Source: Xestospongia bergquistia (taxonomy: Eukaryota > Porifera > Demospongiae > Haplosclerida > Petrosiidae). Taken from it: a stretch of 64,000 nt of DNA. Positions within the stretch are counted from its first letter, which is position 1, and every line of letters begins with the position of its first letter. Location of the stretch: NCBI GenBank assembly GCA_963965975.1, contig OZ014425.1:253001-317000 (forward strand). The letters run 5' to 3'. Under the pieces are notes generated by a model, which made no database searches, was not told the DNA's origin, and was given only the letters and a program-made list of their open reading frames with translations. Below, piece by piece: positions 1-18,070 of this stretch. Both the position numbers and the translations under genes were made by a program.

Positions 1-1
1 G

Positions 2-517
2 GCTTCAGGAGAAGATGAAGTAGAGAGTACAATATCATCACCTGATAATACTAACAATGACTTGTTAGACTCGTTTGAGCAGTTTATAAAAACATTTCAA
101 GCTCATGCTGAACGCAGTGGTGTTGTGAGTGTATCAAATCCTGATAAAGTCAGTAAATTACTTAAGGAGCTTTTAACATCAATATCAGCCCCGCCCTCCT
201 ATGTAGATGCTATGTCATGTGACTTTTATTCTAATGTAAGTTCTTCTAGTCCACATCCCACTATAGATAGTTTACAAGCAGAACTGGAACGTCTACAGAA
301 AGAAAATCAAGAATTACACCTTGATCTTCAAACTTCAAAACAAGAGGTCGAATGTAGAGCTGAGGAACGTCAAGAGGTTTTACAGCAACTTGTTGAAGTT
401 CAAATGAAGTGTGCCTCACTGGAATTAGCACATGACAAACAGTTATCTCAAATTGATAAACTATTGACTGAGAAATCAGATCTCCAGGACCAACTTAAAT
501 TAATGACAGAACATTAA
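2..517 (+). CDS. C-terminal end of a coiled-coil protein (partial)
   Basis: This is the last coding stretch of a gene that begins left of the window. The frame is open from base 2 and stops at 515-517. The first ~80 residues are Ser/Asp/Glu-rich. Roughly the last 75 residues are heptad-like (LQAELERLQKENQELHLDLQ and onward), rich in Leu, Glu, Gln and Lys, and predict a parallel coiled coil that runs almost to the C-terminus. There is no membrane segment or catalytic motif. I do not recognise the family; a centrosomal, Golgi or scaffold coiled-coil protein would fit, but nothing here decides it. It converges on PUS1, with 178 bp between the two stop codons. Confidence 0.75.
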   Translation, partial: ASGEDEVESTISSPDNTNNDLLDSFEQFIKTFQAHAERSGVVSVSNPDKVSKLLKELLTSISAPPSYVDAMSCDFYSNVSSSSPHPTIDSLQAELERLQKENQELHLDLQTSKQEVECRAEERQEVLQQLVEVQMKCASLELAHDKQLSQIDKLLTEKSDLQDQLKLMTEH

Positions 518-695
518 TGATAGCAGTAGGATTTTTTGTAGCATTTTTAGTACTAGCTATTTGCCATTGTTCATTTGTGTGTATATTATTAGCTAATGAT
601 ATGATGTATTGTTATATAAAATCTGCTAATTATTCTTCGAGTCAAGATATTTATCATTTTTTAAAATATCAAAAAATATTTTGTTATGTTAATTT
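518..695. other. Convergent 3' spacer, coiled-coil gene / PUS1
   Basis: A+T-rich spacer between two facing stop codons. The 60-codon open frame at 517-699 is hydrophobic, lacks a homologue I recognise and starts in the stop codon of the upstream gene, so it is most likely 3' UTR. No RNA gene is visible. Confidence 0.5.
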
Positions 696-2686
696 TTAAG
701 ATCTACTTGTTGGTGATTTCTGTTCAGTTTGCATCTCCATAACTTCAGATTGAGACTCAATAGCCTCAGTCTGAGTCTTAGACACTTCAGTCTGAATTTT
801 GGTAGTATCAGTTTCAGTTTCAGCTTGATTGTCAATAGTTTCAGTCTTAGCAGCTTCAGTCTGAGTCTCAGACACTTCAGTCTGAATGCTGGTAGTATCA
901 GTCTCAGCTTGATTGTCAATAGTTTCAGTCTTAGTAGTTTCAGTCTGAGTCTTACTAGCCTCAGTTGGTGACTCTTCATTGTTTTTTCCTAGTCTCTCTA
1001 CTGATTGATGGAAATTATGTAATTGTAATGTCTCCAGCCAACGTAGCATTCTATTAAGATATAGTCGATATTATTATTGTTGACTCCACCCACTTACGAA
1101 TATTCTCTGATTTCAGTATCAATAATATGTTTATAAATATATTGTTCTTTAAATGAGGTTACTGCATCCTGTGAGAATAGATAGTAATTAATGAGTGGGT
1201 GTGAATACCTACCTCAAATTCTAACCAGTCCAATCTTTCATGAACACCATCATCTCCAAATTTTCGGTTGTAATGATTATATTTAACTTCATCTAACAAT
1301 AAACCTAGTGCTGGTGCACGTGGTATATCAACCTATAGAGTTAAATTTATAGATGATAAATAAAATGGACAAACCAATGAATATGATTAATAATAACCTT
1401 TTCAGGTTTAAAAGCTTCATATATGACATCATCAATTAAATACCCTCGTACAATGGCAATAACAAGACCTATCATTTTTCGTATTTGATGTAGCATAAAA
1501 CTTTGTCCTTCAACACTGAGAGATAAGAACTCAACATCCCCACGTACAAAGGGATGTCCCACAATAAATGACATAATAAATCTATTAGCACTAGGATCAT
1601 CATGTTTTCTAGAGAGAGAGAGAGAGTGTGTGTGTGTGTGTGTGTGGGTGTGTGCAAAGTAAATAATTTTTCAATGAGGCAACTGACTTTCCAGAAGTAA
1701 AGTTGTGAAAATTGTGAGTTCCCTCGTACTTTTTGAGGAGCTCTTGTACACGAGAAAGCAGTGATGCTATTAACATTACAATATATACTGATAAAGGAGG
1801 TATAATTAATAGTTAACTAACCATTAATACGATAACGCAAATTAGTACTCTGTAACAGAGAGAATTATATGATATATTTAGTTGATAAACTTACTTCAAA
1901 TGGAGCAAAAACATATGTTGGTAATAAATACTCATAGACTCGAGATGTACATGCTTGTTTACTATTGAAACTCTTTACAACTTTCTTAAGAGCTACATAA
2001 TATATATCATACAATATAACATTACACACATACACACATATGTACCTATGACTCGGATCTGATTTGGAAGATACTGGTTAATAGTTGGGATGACCAAGGG
2101 ATCTGGTACCATGTAAAGGGATATATTTTAATTAGTGTGGGTGGAACATGTAACCAATGGCAACATGTCTGTACTTATCTTCAATGATACAACTTGTCTT
2201 GCAGCTGACACACCCTTATCTGTACGAGCACAACGTTGGAATCCTAGCTTGCCTAAATTATCTTTATGTTCCTCAGAAATTACATTTGCTTTCCATAATG
2301 CTTGTACAAGATCTTCTTCAATTGTTGGAACACCAGGATTTCTATTTGGTGCAGTCAGAGGATGTGTTAATGTGTGTGTACTAACCTTTGCATACCCAAG
2401 TAGCCTTTCCCACAGTAAGACAGAAGGAGAATACACTTCTTCCTTGGAAGACGCTGTCAGTATAGAATACAAGATCATACATTTGTTACTGTGATAGTAC
2501 CTTTTTAGCAGTTGTTGATGGCTCCACGCTACTAGGTATTGGATCATCAGTTCCTTCTGCTTCATCTGAATCATCTTTCTCTTCTTTTCTTTTTTTAGTA
2601 GGAGGAGCTTCAGCCATAACTCTACTTCTCCAAATCTTTAGATTATTGAAAATGCTGCAAGACCATCTGGAGACCACTTTGTTCAT
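696..2686 (-). CDS. PUS1: tRNA pseudouridine synthase A family (PUS1)
   Basis: Isomerises uridine to pseudouridine in tRNA and other RNAs, in nucleus and mitochondria. About eight exons read on the minus strand. The catalytic aspartate lies in [18 protein letters not shown] (about 2195-2236). Other family blocks follow: [23 protein letters not shown] (about 1690-1725), [18 protein letters not shown] (about 1440-1497) and [14 protein letters not shown] (about 1290-1330), then [12 protein letters not shown], which matches the end of the vertebrate enzyme. Two in-frame starts are seen. The longer, at 2686, adds a basic, Ser/Trp-rich leader before [11 protein letters not shown] and could be a mitochondrial presequence, with the shorter form nuclear, as known for mammalian PUS1. 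The C-terminus carries an acidic Thr/Gln/Glu repeat tail. It diverges from the HORMAD gene, with 131 bp between starts. Confidence 0.95.
729..971 (-). repeat. Coding tandem repeat in the PUS1 tail
   Basis: A roughly 30-codon block rich in [11 protein letters not shown] and [11 protein letters not shown] is present twice in full and once in part, encoding the acidic, low-complexity C-terminal tail of PUS1. The reverse strand is also open for this reason and is not a gene. Confidence 0.8.
1609..1646. repeat. (GA)n(GT)n microsatellite at a PUS1 splice acceptor
   Basis: On the PUS1 strand this reads (CA)n(CT)n and then TAG, directly before the exon beginning with codons for [10 protein letters not shown]. 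It therefore doubles as the polypyrimidine tract of that intron. Confidence 0.85.
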
Positions 2687-2817
2687 TCCAAGTCACCACG
2701 TGGGTAACAGGACTACGGAGTTAACGGAGGTATTCGGAAATACATCTGCGCGGTAAAATTCAAAACAAAAAGCAGGTGCACGTGGAAAATAACTCAGTCT
2801 CACAGCAGAGTATAGTC
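2687..2817. promoter_or_regulatory. Shared promoter, PUS1 / HORMAD
   Basis: 131 bp between divergent start codons, holding two palindromic CACGTG E-boxes (2697-2702 and 2779-2784). No clear TATA box. A bidirectional promoter is inferred from spacing. Confidence 0.6.
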
Positions 2818-5490
2818 ATGGCCACTTCCCAGATGCGTAGGAACCAGCAAAAAACAGGAAATGTACGTTTCATTGATATTCATTATGTTTTATATCTATA
2901 TGTAACGTAGTGGTCAACAGTGTTTCCAGTGGATCAGGTCACACAGACACAGTCTTCATTATTTGTCAAGAAACTATTGGCTGTTGCTGTAAGTTAGAAA
3001 TCCATTACTTACAAAAAAACATTTATCAAATCTACTACTTTACAGATATCAAATATCACTTACTTGAGGTACATAATAAATTATAACATAATAATTATAC
3101 TTACTAACAATTTTTAGAACTGTGTTTCCTGAGCATGCATTTGGTGACCGTTGTCTTGAAGGTGAGTCCTGGATACATTTCATTATTTCCTATATCCTTA
3201 GATCTTAACTTGAAGATATTAAGAGATGATAGTGCCTGTCCTGGAGCCTGTCAAGTAATACAATGGTTAGTATTTTGACCTTGACTTGCTCCTCCTACTT
3301 TGTCATTTGTTACAGGGTTAAAGGATGTTTTGATGCACTAGACAAGCAATATGTATGTCATTATAATGTCTATATATTGTTATAATGTTATATTGATATA
3401 ATTTCTGTTAGTTAAAGATGATTGTCATGGCTATTTATAAAGACAGTGACGACCCTAATGTAAGCTTTATTGTCACATTACTTTATATCATATATCTCTC
3501 TTTTTTATAGACTATTGTGGAGTCATATACATTTAAAGTAAGTTAGAATTATATTATGTTTTTTGTTCACTTCCATTAGTTCTCTTATAACTCTAAAAAT
3601 GAAGATGGTATATCTATATATCGTAATGGTAGTAAGATTACAGGGGCAACCAGTCCATCTGAGACACGTAAAGCCACTATTAAGTTATTGAGGACTATAG
3701 TTGTTTTAACTCAAACATTGAAACCACTACCTGGTAAAGTCCAATGTGAGATTACCACTAATGTACATTATTTAGATGATGTCATGATGACTATGAAACT
3801 CTTCTACTATGACGAGGGTAAGGAATGGATGTACAGGGAAACTGATCAATTCCTTGTTTATTTTTAGTGACTCCGTCTGATTATGAACCTCCTGGATTTG
3901 AGGTATAATATGTGGACTTAGCTGTACAGTAGTGAACATTGTATTATTTAAGGCTACATCTGATGATGAATTCCTTTTTAAAGAAGAGCCTTTAAACATT
4001 AGAGTAGGAGATGTTACCACAGTAAGTCATTGTATAAATTTTTATTCATCCTATTCTTTTCTTTCTCTATATAAAGCCCTTCCACATGTAAGTATTATTA
4101 TATCTAGTATTAGTTTGTAAGTCTTATGTTTTAGTGTTAAGTTACGTATTAAAACAGAGTGTCAACAGTTTGCATTGAAAGAGGAGGTCAATAATACTAT
4201 AGATATAGCAGACAAGACAATTGAAGTACATGACACAACTCACCCAATACAAGATGATACCACAGAAGCTATCAGTAAATATATCCATAATACATCATAG
4301 CTACTGATATCATATGTTATATTAGGTAATGGTTTAGTTGCTATTGAACCAGTAGAAGGTACTCAAGCTTATGTCATTAAAACATAATTATGTTCTCTCA
4401 GAAGGGGGGCAGTCCCCTCCATTAGATGCAATGACACAAATTAATGAGGAACCTATTATAGTTAGATGTCCTTGTGATTATAACAAAGTATATTACATAT
4501 AATAGATGTATTACATGTACATTGTATTTTAGGACGAGGGTTTAATGATATTATGTGGAATATGTCACAAATGGCAACATGCTGCTTGCTTTGGGTTACT
4601 CGAGGAAGAGACAGTACCTGAGTTACATGTCTGTGAAATATGTGGCATGGTATATCCCTCAAGTAGTTATAATTATAATCAATATAATTATTATAGGGTT
4701 GTACTCATTCATGTACAGATCCTAATCTTGTCAAATTAACTCCAGCTGTTCTCCAGTCTCATTGTCTTTGGCGGAGAGCACTACTTGCTTGTCTTGATAT
4801 GAACAGGATTGTGCCTCATGTATTGGCTAAAAGAATGGGTAAGACACGTTGTGACTAGTATCTTGAATTAACTTAGAGAAACAGAGGTAGAGTTAAATGT
4901 TGCTCAGGGTTTAGTGAACAGACTTGAGAGAGAAGGTTATGTTCAACAACCTACAAAGTCTAAAAGGTAATCATTCTCAGACAAATATTGTCATAACATC
5001 TTGTAGTCGACACTGGAAGATTGTCCTCAAAGATGTAATTCAAAACAATGGACTTGAGAAATATTTTCTAAATGTTAAAGGGAACACAAAGAAAATGACA
5101 TCAAAAATTGATGTAAGTCACAGGAGAATGACCCTAGAATTGTAACTTAATATTAATTAGGATGGTTTGGATCAATTAACTGAGAAAGCTTCAACAATGA
5201 ATATATCTTCTATTAACACTGATAAAACTGCTATGCCACTGCCTAAGGTATGGAGAAAGTGATCACTGTATTGGTGATATCAATTATAGGGCTTGGTCTC
5301 TCATATTATGGAAGAACAAAAAGATCCAGTGAGACGGTCCCCACGTCTTGCCAAGCGTGCTCTTTCTTCAATGGATCCATCTGTAGAATTTGAAATTTCA
5401 GAGAGTCAAGATTTTGATACAACACAAGAAGTGACTGGAAGAAGAAAACGCCGCAAAGCAAGTGTAGCATCTAGGGCTATATTGGTATGA
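2818..5490 (+). CDS. HORMA-domain meiotic chromosome-axis protein with PHD and winged helix
   Basis: A Hop1/HORMAD1-2 homologue, a meiotic axis protein that promotes double-strand breaks and pairing. The start at 2818 gives MATSQMRRNQQKTGN, as in HORMAD N-termini. The HORMA fold spans about 2930-4190 over many small exons: FVKKLLAVAISNITYLR, then FPEHAFGDRCLEDLNLKILR, then MKLFYYDEVTPSDYEPPGFE, all close to vertebrate HORMAD1. After a short linker comes a C4HC3 PHD finger (CPCDYNK, then CGICHKWQHAACFG, then CEICG; about 4465-4648) and a basic helical region (about 4695-5110) that fits a winged helix. The C-terminus is basic (RRKRRKASVASRAILV) and recalls the HORMAD closure motif. Mammalian HORMADs lack the PHD-winged-helix part; yeast Hop1 has it. 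Confidence 0.88.
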
Positions 5491-5662
5491 GGTTGGTTGG
5501 TATCTTATGACTTGTGTTTTAAGAGCACAATAATTGATGTAATATAATTGAAATATAATCTCATTAGTTATCATAGTCATCAGAAATTTTTACAAGCTAA
5601 AACATCTTGTTGATATAGTATTGTCAAAGTTACATGTCATATTATTACTTATAGTCACAGTA

Positions 5663-6023
5663 CTATCTTATATTAGTATTAAAAACCTCATTCTCTTTAT
5701 TTAACCAGCGTAAGTATTTCTGACGTACCCACTTTGGTTGATAAGTATTACGTCGTTCTTTTGCTAAGACCTGACACGCCTCTTCATTAGCTGTCAGATA
5801 AGGAGTTGATAAGAGACTTTCCATCTACAAATAAAATACAATTGTTGTTAATAGTGGGTGTGGTCATATTGCAAACCTTAGAAATATGTTGAGCCTGGTG
5901 TTTTTGTCGTAGTCTCTGATTATATGTCACTTTTTTTGTTTTTCTGTACTTTCCAATCCATTGATAACCTGGAACACGCCTTTGACCATATAGCAATAAG
6001 GTAAGAAACATTCTTGCTACCAC
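5663..6023 (-). CDS. MRPL57: Mitochondrial large ribosomal subunit protein mL63
   Basis: A small structural protein of the mitochondrial large subunit. Two exons: the first (from 6023) encodes MFLTLLLYGQRRVPGYQWIGKYRK, which closely follows the vertebrate N-terminus (MFLT, then PG.QWIGK.R). The second (about 5663-5824) encodes MESLLSTPYLTANEEACQVL and ends in a Trp/Lys-rich tail. About 100 residues, the usual size. The second methionine at 6011, which begins MFLT, matches the family start better than the one at 6023. Its start faces the tetraspanin start across 154 bp, and a CACGTG box (6021-6026) overlaps the upstream ATG. One GGGTGTGG octamer lies in its intron (5856-5863). Confidence 0.88.
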
Positions 6024-6177
6024 GTGGTAGTTAGTGGACGGAACAATCTACTGAAAATATCCTGAAAGATTGCACATGCAGAGCTTCCCAGGCTCCTAAA
6101 AGGCTTGCAATTTGAATTCAAGGCAGTTACGAAACTAGCCAGAAAGTCTGACAGTGTTTACTGCAAGAACAAGAAGA
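6024..6177. promoter_or_regulatory. Shared promoter, MRPL57 / tetraspanin
   Basis: 154 bp between divergent start codons. A CACGTG box sits at its left edge (6021-6026). I see no TATA box or other recognisable site. Confidence 0.5.
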
Positions 6178-7336
6178 ATGGCACGGCTCAATCTTTTCAG
6201 CTGCACCAGTCCCCGCCTCACAGTAGTGAAATGGGCTATCATTATATTCAATGCACTATTCTGGGTAAGCTCTAGATACCAATAATAGTAATTGATAGCT
6301 CCGTCTGTTGATTTTAGGTAACATGTTCTGTAGCCCTAGGATTGGGCATTTCCTTATACGTTGGAGCAGAGTATGCAACTTTTACTGAAGGCCAGAGTCT
6401 ATTAGGTGTGTCTTTATTTGTAGCTGCTGGTTTAGGTGGCCTTGTTATCGGATTTGTGGGGATCATTGGAACTGTTTGGGAGAATCGTCTACTAACTGCA
6501 TTAGTGAGTTATTTGATATAATTAACAAGTGATTATCTTGTTTTGTGTAGTTTGCTTTAATGGTCTTTTTAATGGCTAGCACATTCTTTACTGCAGGTGT
6601 TTGGACGGTCCATTGGAATACCACTGTAAGAAAACAATATTATTTATTGATTTAATGTGGTTTACTATAGATTGAACACAGGATAAGAAAAGAATTGAAT
6701 AAAACGTCTCATTTGTATCAAGAGTTCACAGCTTATCAACATATTTGGGATCAATTGCAAATTGAAGTAATTTACAATTATTTCAATTACATACATTATT
6801 ACTTTATTACTTTAGTTTAAATGTTGTGGAATTGATGGCTGGAGAGATTGGACTGAAGTATTTCATGATAGCAGCACTGTAGCACCTGACTCCTGTTGTA
6901 TACCTAGCTATTATTATGTTAATTGTGGTCACAGTGCTGTTCCTATTGGCAAATTTTACAACGAGGTACAATATACATATATAATAGTAGTAATACATCT
7001 AATGTGACACATAAATGTGTAATGAACCTCTTATTGTTGACTAATTGTTTTCAAATGAACTTGAGTAACACCACTTTGATAATTAGTTGTTAATCTGACT
7101 AGGGTTGTCTATCAGTTGTGTTACAATTTGAGACTAGACTTCACAATATCATTGGACCATTGGGAATAGTATTTGGAGTAATACAGGTATACTAATAGTT
7201 TTAATATAACTCTTTATTTACTATAAAATATACTTAGTTACCTGGAGTGGTTCTTTGTGGAATCTTGTATTATCTGCTGACCCATACAAAGAAATCTTAC
7301 TCAACAGAATCCATACATGAAGAGGCTGTACTGTAA
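6178..7336 (+). CDS. Tetraspanin
   Basis: A four-pass membrane organiser. The start at 6178 gives MARLNLFSCTSPRLTVVKWA. TM1 (about 6235-6330) and TM2 (about 6390-6500) are followed by TM3, which ends in a short basic stretch. The large extracellular loop has all the family cysteines: KCCGIDGWRDW (CCG motif, about 6817-6850), PDSCC (about 6890), NCGHS and EGC before TM4. TM4 (about 7140-7290) and a short cytoplasmic tail ending HEEAVL complete the protein. Several small exons. It is not assigned to a vertebrate subfamily. The next gene follows in the same direction 128 bp downstream. Confidence 0.92.
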
Positions 7337-7464
7337 AGAAGTGATTCTTGAATGACCTTTTTAAATCATTTATCAAAACTGTTTTTTTGATCCCCCCTTC
7401 TTATTTGTATAATCAATTCTCATTGTACACTTTATGGTTTCAATAATTATACAGGAATTTTAAA

Positions 7465-9759
7465 ATGGCTGATTATTTAGGTTTTCCTGGCACGATTGAA
7501 GGTGACATAGAAAAAGGCATTGTTGATAGTAAAGGAGATGATAATGATAAAGTGACTCCCCGTGAGTTCTTCTGGGACAGAATTACAGTGCTATTTGGAT
7601 CTCTATTACTTGGTCTTGCTGCCATCAATATTTTCACAGAGCTACTTCGTGGGGACAGTGGTGTAGCCTGTGACTTCACAGATTATGATAATCTCTCTGA
7701 TGCTACTGTACAATATATCTTAACATTGTGTTCACAGCAGCTTCCATTAATTCAGTACATACCAGTCTATAATGTGTTACAAGGACTACTTATATTGTTA
7801 CCACATTTCTTATGGAAAGGTGTATTTACTAGTGATATTGAACACTTTCTCTCTCTATCTAACTCTTTACAACTCATGCCAAATTTATCTTCTGGTAGCT
7901 ATCCTAGAAAAAACAAAGTCATTATTGAACGTCTTCAATTGTTCTATTCTGTTTATAATCGCAATGATATGTTCTTTTGGTATAAAGTGAAGTTAGTATT
8001 ACAAATACTTGCATTAATTGTTGGTATTCTATTAATAATAATACCACAAGCTGTTTATTCTTTTGGAAATGCTTTCTCGTGTCCATCAGATGTTTCTCTC
8101 TCAGCTTGGCCTCTCCCAAAGGCAGTGACTTGTATCTTACTCTCAGAACGTCTTATTGGACTTATCTTAATATTTGATGTTGTCCTATTAATTGTGTTAG
8201 TACCTATTATTGTCTTGGGTATTTGGTGGTGTTTTACACGACATCCTTCTCAACTTGACCACAAAGAGGTTGCTGCTTTTTCCTATGTCTCTGGTATATC
8301 ACACTGCTATGCTGTTTCCAAGTCAAAATTCAATAAACTACTTCGTGATCTTTCGTCTTCACCTGGCGGTCGTTGGCAAGTTTTAAAGAAGAGATTTTTT
8401 ACACCTCGTATCAAAACTGATTTCGATTTTCTAGTGATGTCATTATTTACTTTTGATAGTGGATTAGGGGGGGTGTTCTTTGCTGGACTAGTAGAGTTAG
8501 AATTGGAACGACTCTTTGATGTTGACCAACAGTCTCTAAATAGTCATATTGTACATAATGGTGACCCAGTCTTGATGAGAGGGAGTGGTCAGTTAACATA
8601 TATATATGTGTCTGATAGACTATATTTTACAGGTGGTTTTATTGAAGGAGATGATGGAGTAACACTGGATCTTGGGTGGGAATTTCCAAGTTCTGTATAT
8701 GCCAAACACAAGGAAAAACTAGCAAATAATGAACACCTAGTCAGTACCACATAATCTCATTCCTATATTACTTATTTTCATAATTTCATTCTAGATTATT
8801 CCTAATTTGGTACGTGGTGCTGTGATAGGGTTTGGTTTACGAGCCCCTGACAATAAGGTTGCCATAGAAGTTGGCTTTGGTCCATTGTATTCAGGATTGT
8901 CACTGGCCATAGCTCGTACTTTTAAGAAGGTACATCTAGTGTAATTTGTACATTTTTGTGGTTTGGTTACCTAGCAACCATTGTTGGGCATACATTCTAT
9001 TAGGTGGGGTATATCAACTTTGATGCAGCATTTAGACCAGTCCTATCACCTGAAGACTTGGAGAATTTAGAAGATGAAGGAGAGGAAGAAAAAGGTGATG
9101 ATGAGGAGACAATTGTCGTAGAGACAAAAAAATTTGCTAACAATGTGACATCTTATAGAGTTCAAGATAATATATTTAGTCAGACAACTACACTTCAGAA
9201 CAAAGTAATATAGTGTGTGTGTTATATCATGTAGTCTACATGTATTATTGATAACATAGTTTACAAAAGAGATTGAACCTCTATGGAAATACAGTGAAGA
9301 TCTTAAATTTCCAATATCATTACTTGTTATTGGTCCAATTACTAGAGGAGAACACCGAACTACTGGTATGATAATTAATACATGTTATCTCTTTATTTAT
9401 TTGTGTATAGTAAAGTTGTTTTTGGAATTGTTGGAAAGATTATTTGATAAAAATGCTATTGTTTTAACATTACGTCCTTTATACATTGAAAATATAAATA
9501 CTGAAAAACAATTTTTAAAATTTATTCCTTCCATAAAGTAAGTCATACATTCATTTCTCCATCCATTCATTATTATATTTTGTATAGTCATTTTCAACCA
9601 TTACAACATGAAGTTGATATTAATGCTATTACTCAACAATGGCCTCTTACTGGCAGTCCATCTTCTTCCTCTACTATTCCTACCACAACTTTCCCTGTAC
9701 AATGTGGCAACACTGTTTGTCATATGGAAGTTATTGCTTATGAGCACAAAGAATTGTAG
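7465..9759 (+). CDS. Four-TM protein with pannexin/innexin-like channel topology
   Basis: The first exon is unusually long (to about 8722); five or so short exons follow, for roughly 650-700 residues. Predicted membrane segments lie at residues about 41-61, 98-117, 174-196 and 230-256. The loop after TM1 has exactly two cysteines (69 and 89) and the loop after TM3 has two (206 and 223), the pattern and near-spacing of pannexin and innexin extracellular loops. TM2 ends LILLPHFLWK, like the LPPLFWR or IPHYLWK end of pannexin or innexin TM2. TM4 begins VTCILLSERLIGLILIF and ends in LVPIIV, again pannexin-like. The N-terminus and the TM2-TM3 loop would be cytosolic. The long C-terminal half (about residues 320-690) is soluble, acidic near 9055-9115, and unfamiliar. 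A distant CALHM- or LRRC8-type channel, or an unrelated four-TM protein, remains possible. Confidence 0.6.
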
Positions 9760-9991
9760 GAAAACAACAACGTCTCTATTATTAAAACATAATATTGTCT
9801 TCGTCAATATGTCAATTATAATTTCCTTGTAGAGTGCTGTATTATTATAACTAGTCTAGCACAGCTGTTGATGTATTTAATATTATATGTGGGCAGTGTT
9901 GGGGTAGTCCATATAAAATAGTAGTATTATAGCATAGCTTGCAACTTGTGACTCAAGAGAACACCCAAATAAGTGTTTTTTTCCCGTTAAG
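9760..9991. promoter_or_regulatory. Spacer and likely MICAL promoter
   Basis: 232 bp between the stop of the channel-like gene and the MICAL start. A TATAAAA string lies at 9912-9918, 74 bp before the ATG, a plausible TATA box if transcription starts near 9943. Nothing else stands out. Confidence 0.35.
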
Positions 9992-15127
<5,136 letters not shown>

Positions 15128-15297
15128 TTATATAACACTCTAGGAGTGTAGATATATGTCTTAAAATAGAATCTTCATTAGTATATGTATAATTTAATGT
15201 ATTGTCAATATAAATTTATATATTAAATTTTACGAACAAGGGGCGTTATTAGGGGTGGAGGAAAGTTCAACACGTGTCATTTTTATTAGGAGATAGC
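15128..15297. promoter_or_regulatory. Spacer and likely PRMT1 promoter
   Basis: 170 bp between MICAL stop and PRMT1 start. The first part is A+T-rich 3' UTR. A CACGTG box (15271-15276) lies 22 bp before the PRMT1 ATG. Confidence 0.45.
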
Positions 15298-16850
<1,553 letters not shown>

Positions 16851-17022
16851 TGTCATCACAAGTCTTGCCCCTTCTCCCCTGCTATTATCCAGTTTTGTTT
16901 TAAAGAAAATAAATTAACACTTGTTCTTTACTTAAGAGTAACAATATTTTCATGATGACAACATATTTACTTTAAAGAAGCCACATAAAGTATACTTGTA
17001 CATTAAAAGAATACAAAAAACT

Positions 17023-18070
17023 TCATATCATTAATGGAGTACTTTCAGTTAATTGTCCTCCGTGATGACGTAATGTCACACTAACAGCAAGATTAATACG
17101 AACAAAGTCAGGATGAAAGGTCAAAAAGAAAAGTAAAAAACTCAGTCCTAATCCCCATTCAGCGATAGTACTTGCAATGTGGAAACCAAATCCCTTTAAA
17201 AGGAAAATAATATCCTTTCACCAAATCCAAGATGACTTACTCCATCATTTATTGTCCAGATGAGGGGGTTAAAATTTCCAGGACTCTTTTGTTCTCTTTC
17301 ATATGAAGCCACTTGCATTAATGCTACAGCTATGTAAACATAATTATAATATATTCCATTAACTAATGACACTTACTGGCAGCAAATAGCACAGTTGCTA
17401 ATATTGATAACAATAATCTAATTAGAATAACAATACTACTAATGTGTCTAGTAAGACTAGCATGATAGATTCGATAAGATATGATGGTGTGTAACCATGC
17501 GTAGAGAACCCCGCCTACAAATACTAACATGGCGCCCACTATATGTGCAACGGATACTTCGTCATCCTAAATAAAATAGGAGGAGTCAATGATGTAATCA
17601 AGAAATAGGTCCTGACCTGAAAAGCACCTACAACAAACAAACCAAAACTAGATATGAGTCCCATACCAAAAGCAATAAAGTTTAATATCTTAACTCGAGT
17701 TATGCTCTGCCGATAATACTGATGAATGTGTTGATAACGTACATAGACAATAAGAAGACCTGTTTAACAAGATATGAAGTGAGCAGATTACAAACTCTTT
17801 AACTTACATAGTACACCTGAAATACTACATATTAAAGTGAAAATGCAACTTTCTGGTGGTTTACCGCCAGTATCACTTATATATGGAAAATCGGGCGTGA
17901 CATGACCTTCTTGCACAGCTATGATATATCTGTTAATAGTGAAACAAAAACAAAGAAAGTGGTGTTATAATAAACGGTGTGTGTATAATAATCTCTTACG
18001 TTAAAATAAAGCCCAGAGTCTGAAGGACAGCTAAAGCCACAACCAATAATTCGATACCAAACTTCTTCAT
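17023..18070 (-). CDS. DRAM2-like multipass membrane protein (Frag1/DRAM/Sfk1 family)
   Basis: A lysosomal-type six-TM protein; vertebrate DRAM1 and DRAM2 modulate autophagy. The start at 18070 gives MKKFGIELLVVALAVLQTLG, the first membrane segment. The luminal loop has HVTPDFPYISDTGGKPPESC, which matches the family signature PYISDTG.xxPE.C. The last exon (about 17023-17195) encodes FHIASTIAEWGLGLSFLLFF, close to the AAEW-containing last TM of DRAM2, then a short cytoplasmic tail. Introns are 45-70 bp. It converges on PRMT1 (172 bp between stops) and diverges from the CIMAP3-like gene. Confidence 0.85.

Noticed and set aside
517-699. Small hydrophobic + frame after the coiled-coil gene
   Set aside because: Begins within the previous stop codon, with A+T-rich 3' UTR composition and no family resemblance.
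729-971. + strand frame of Ser/Leu/Arg repeats opposite PUS1
   Set aside because: Shadow of the coding repeat in the PUS1 tail; no start context and no homologue.
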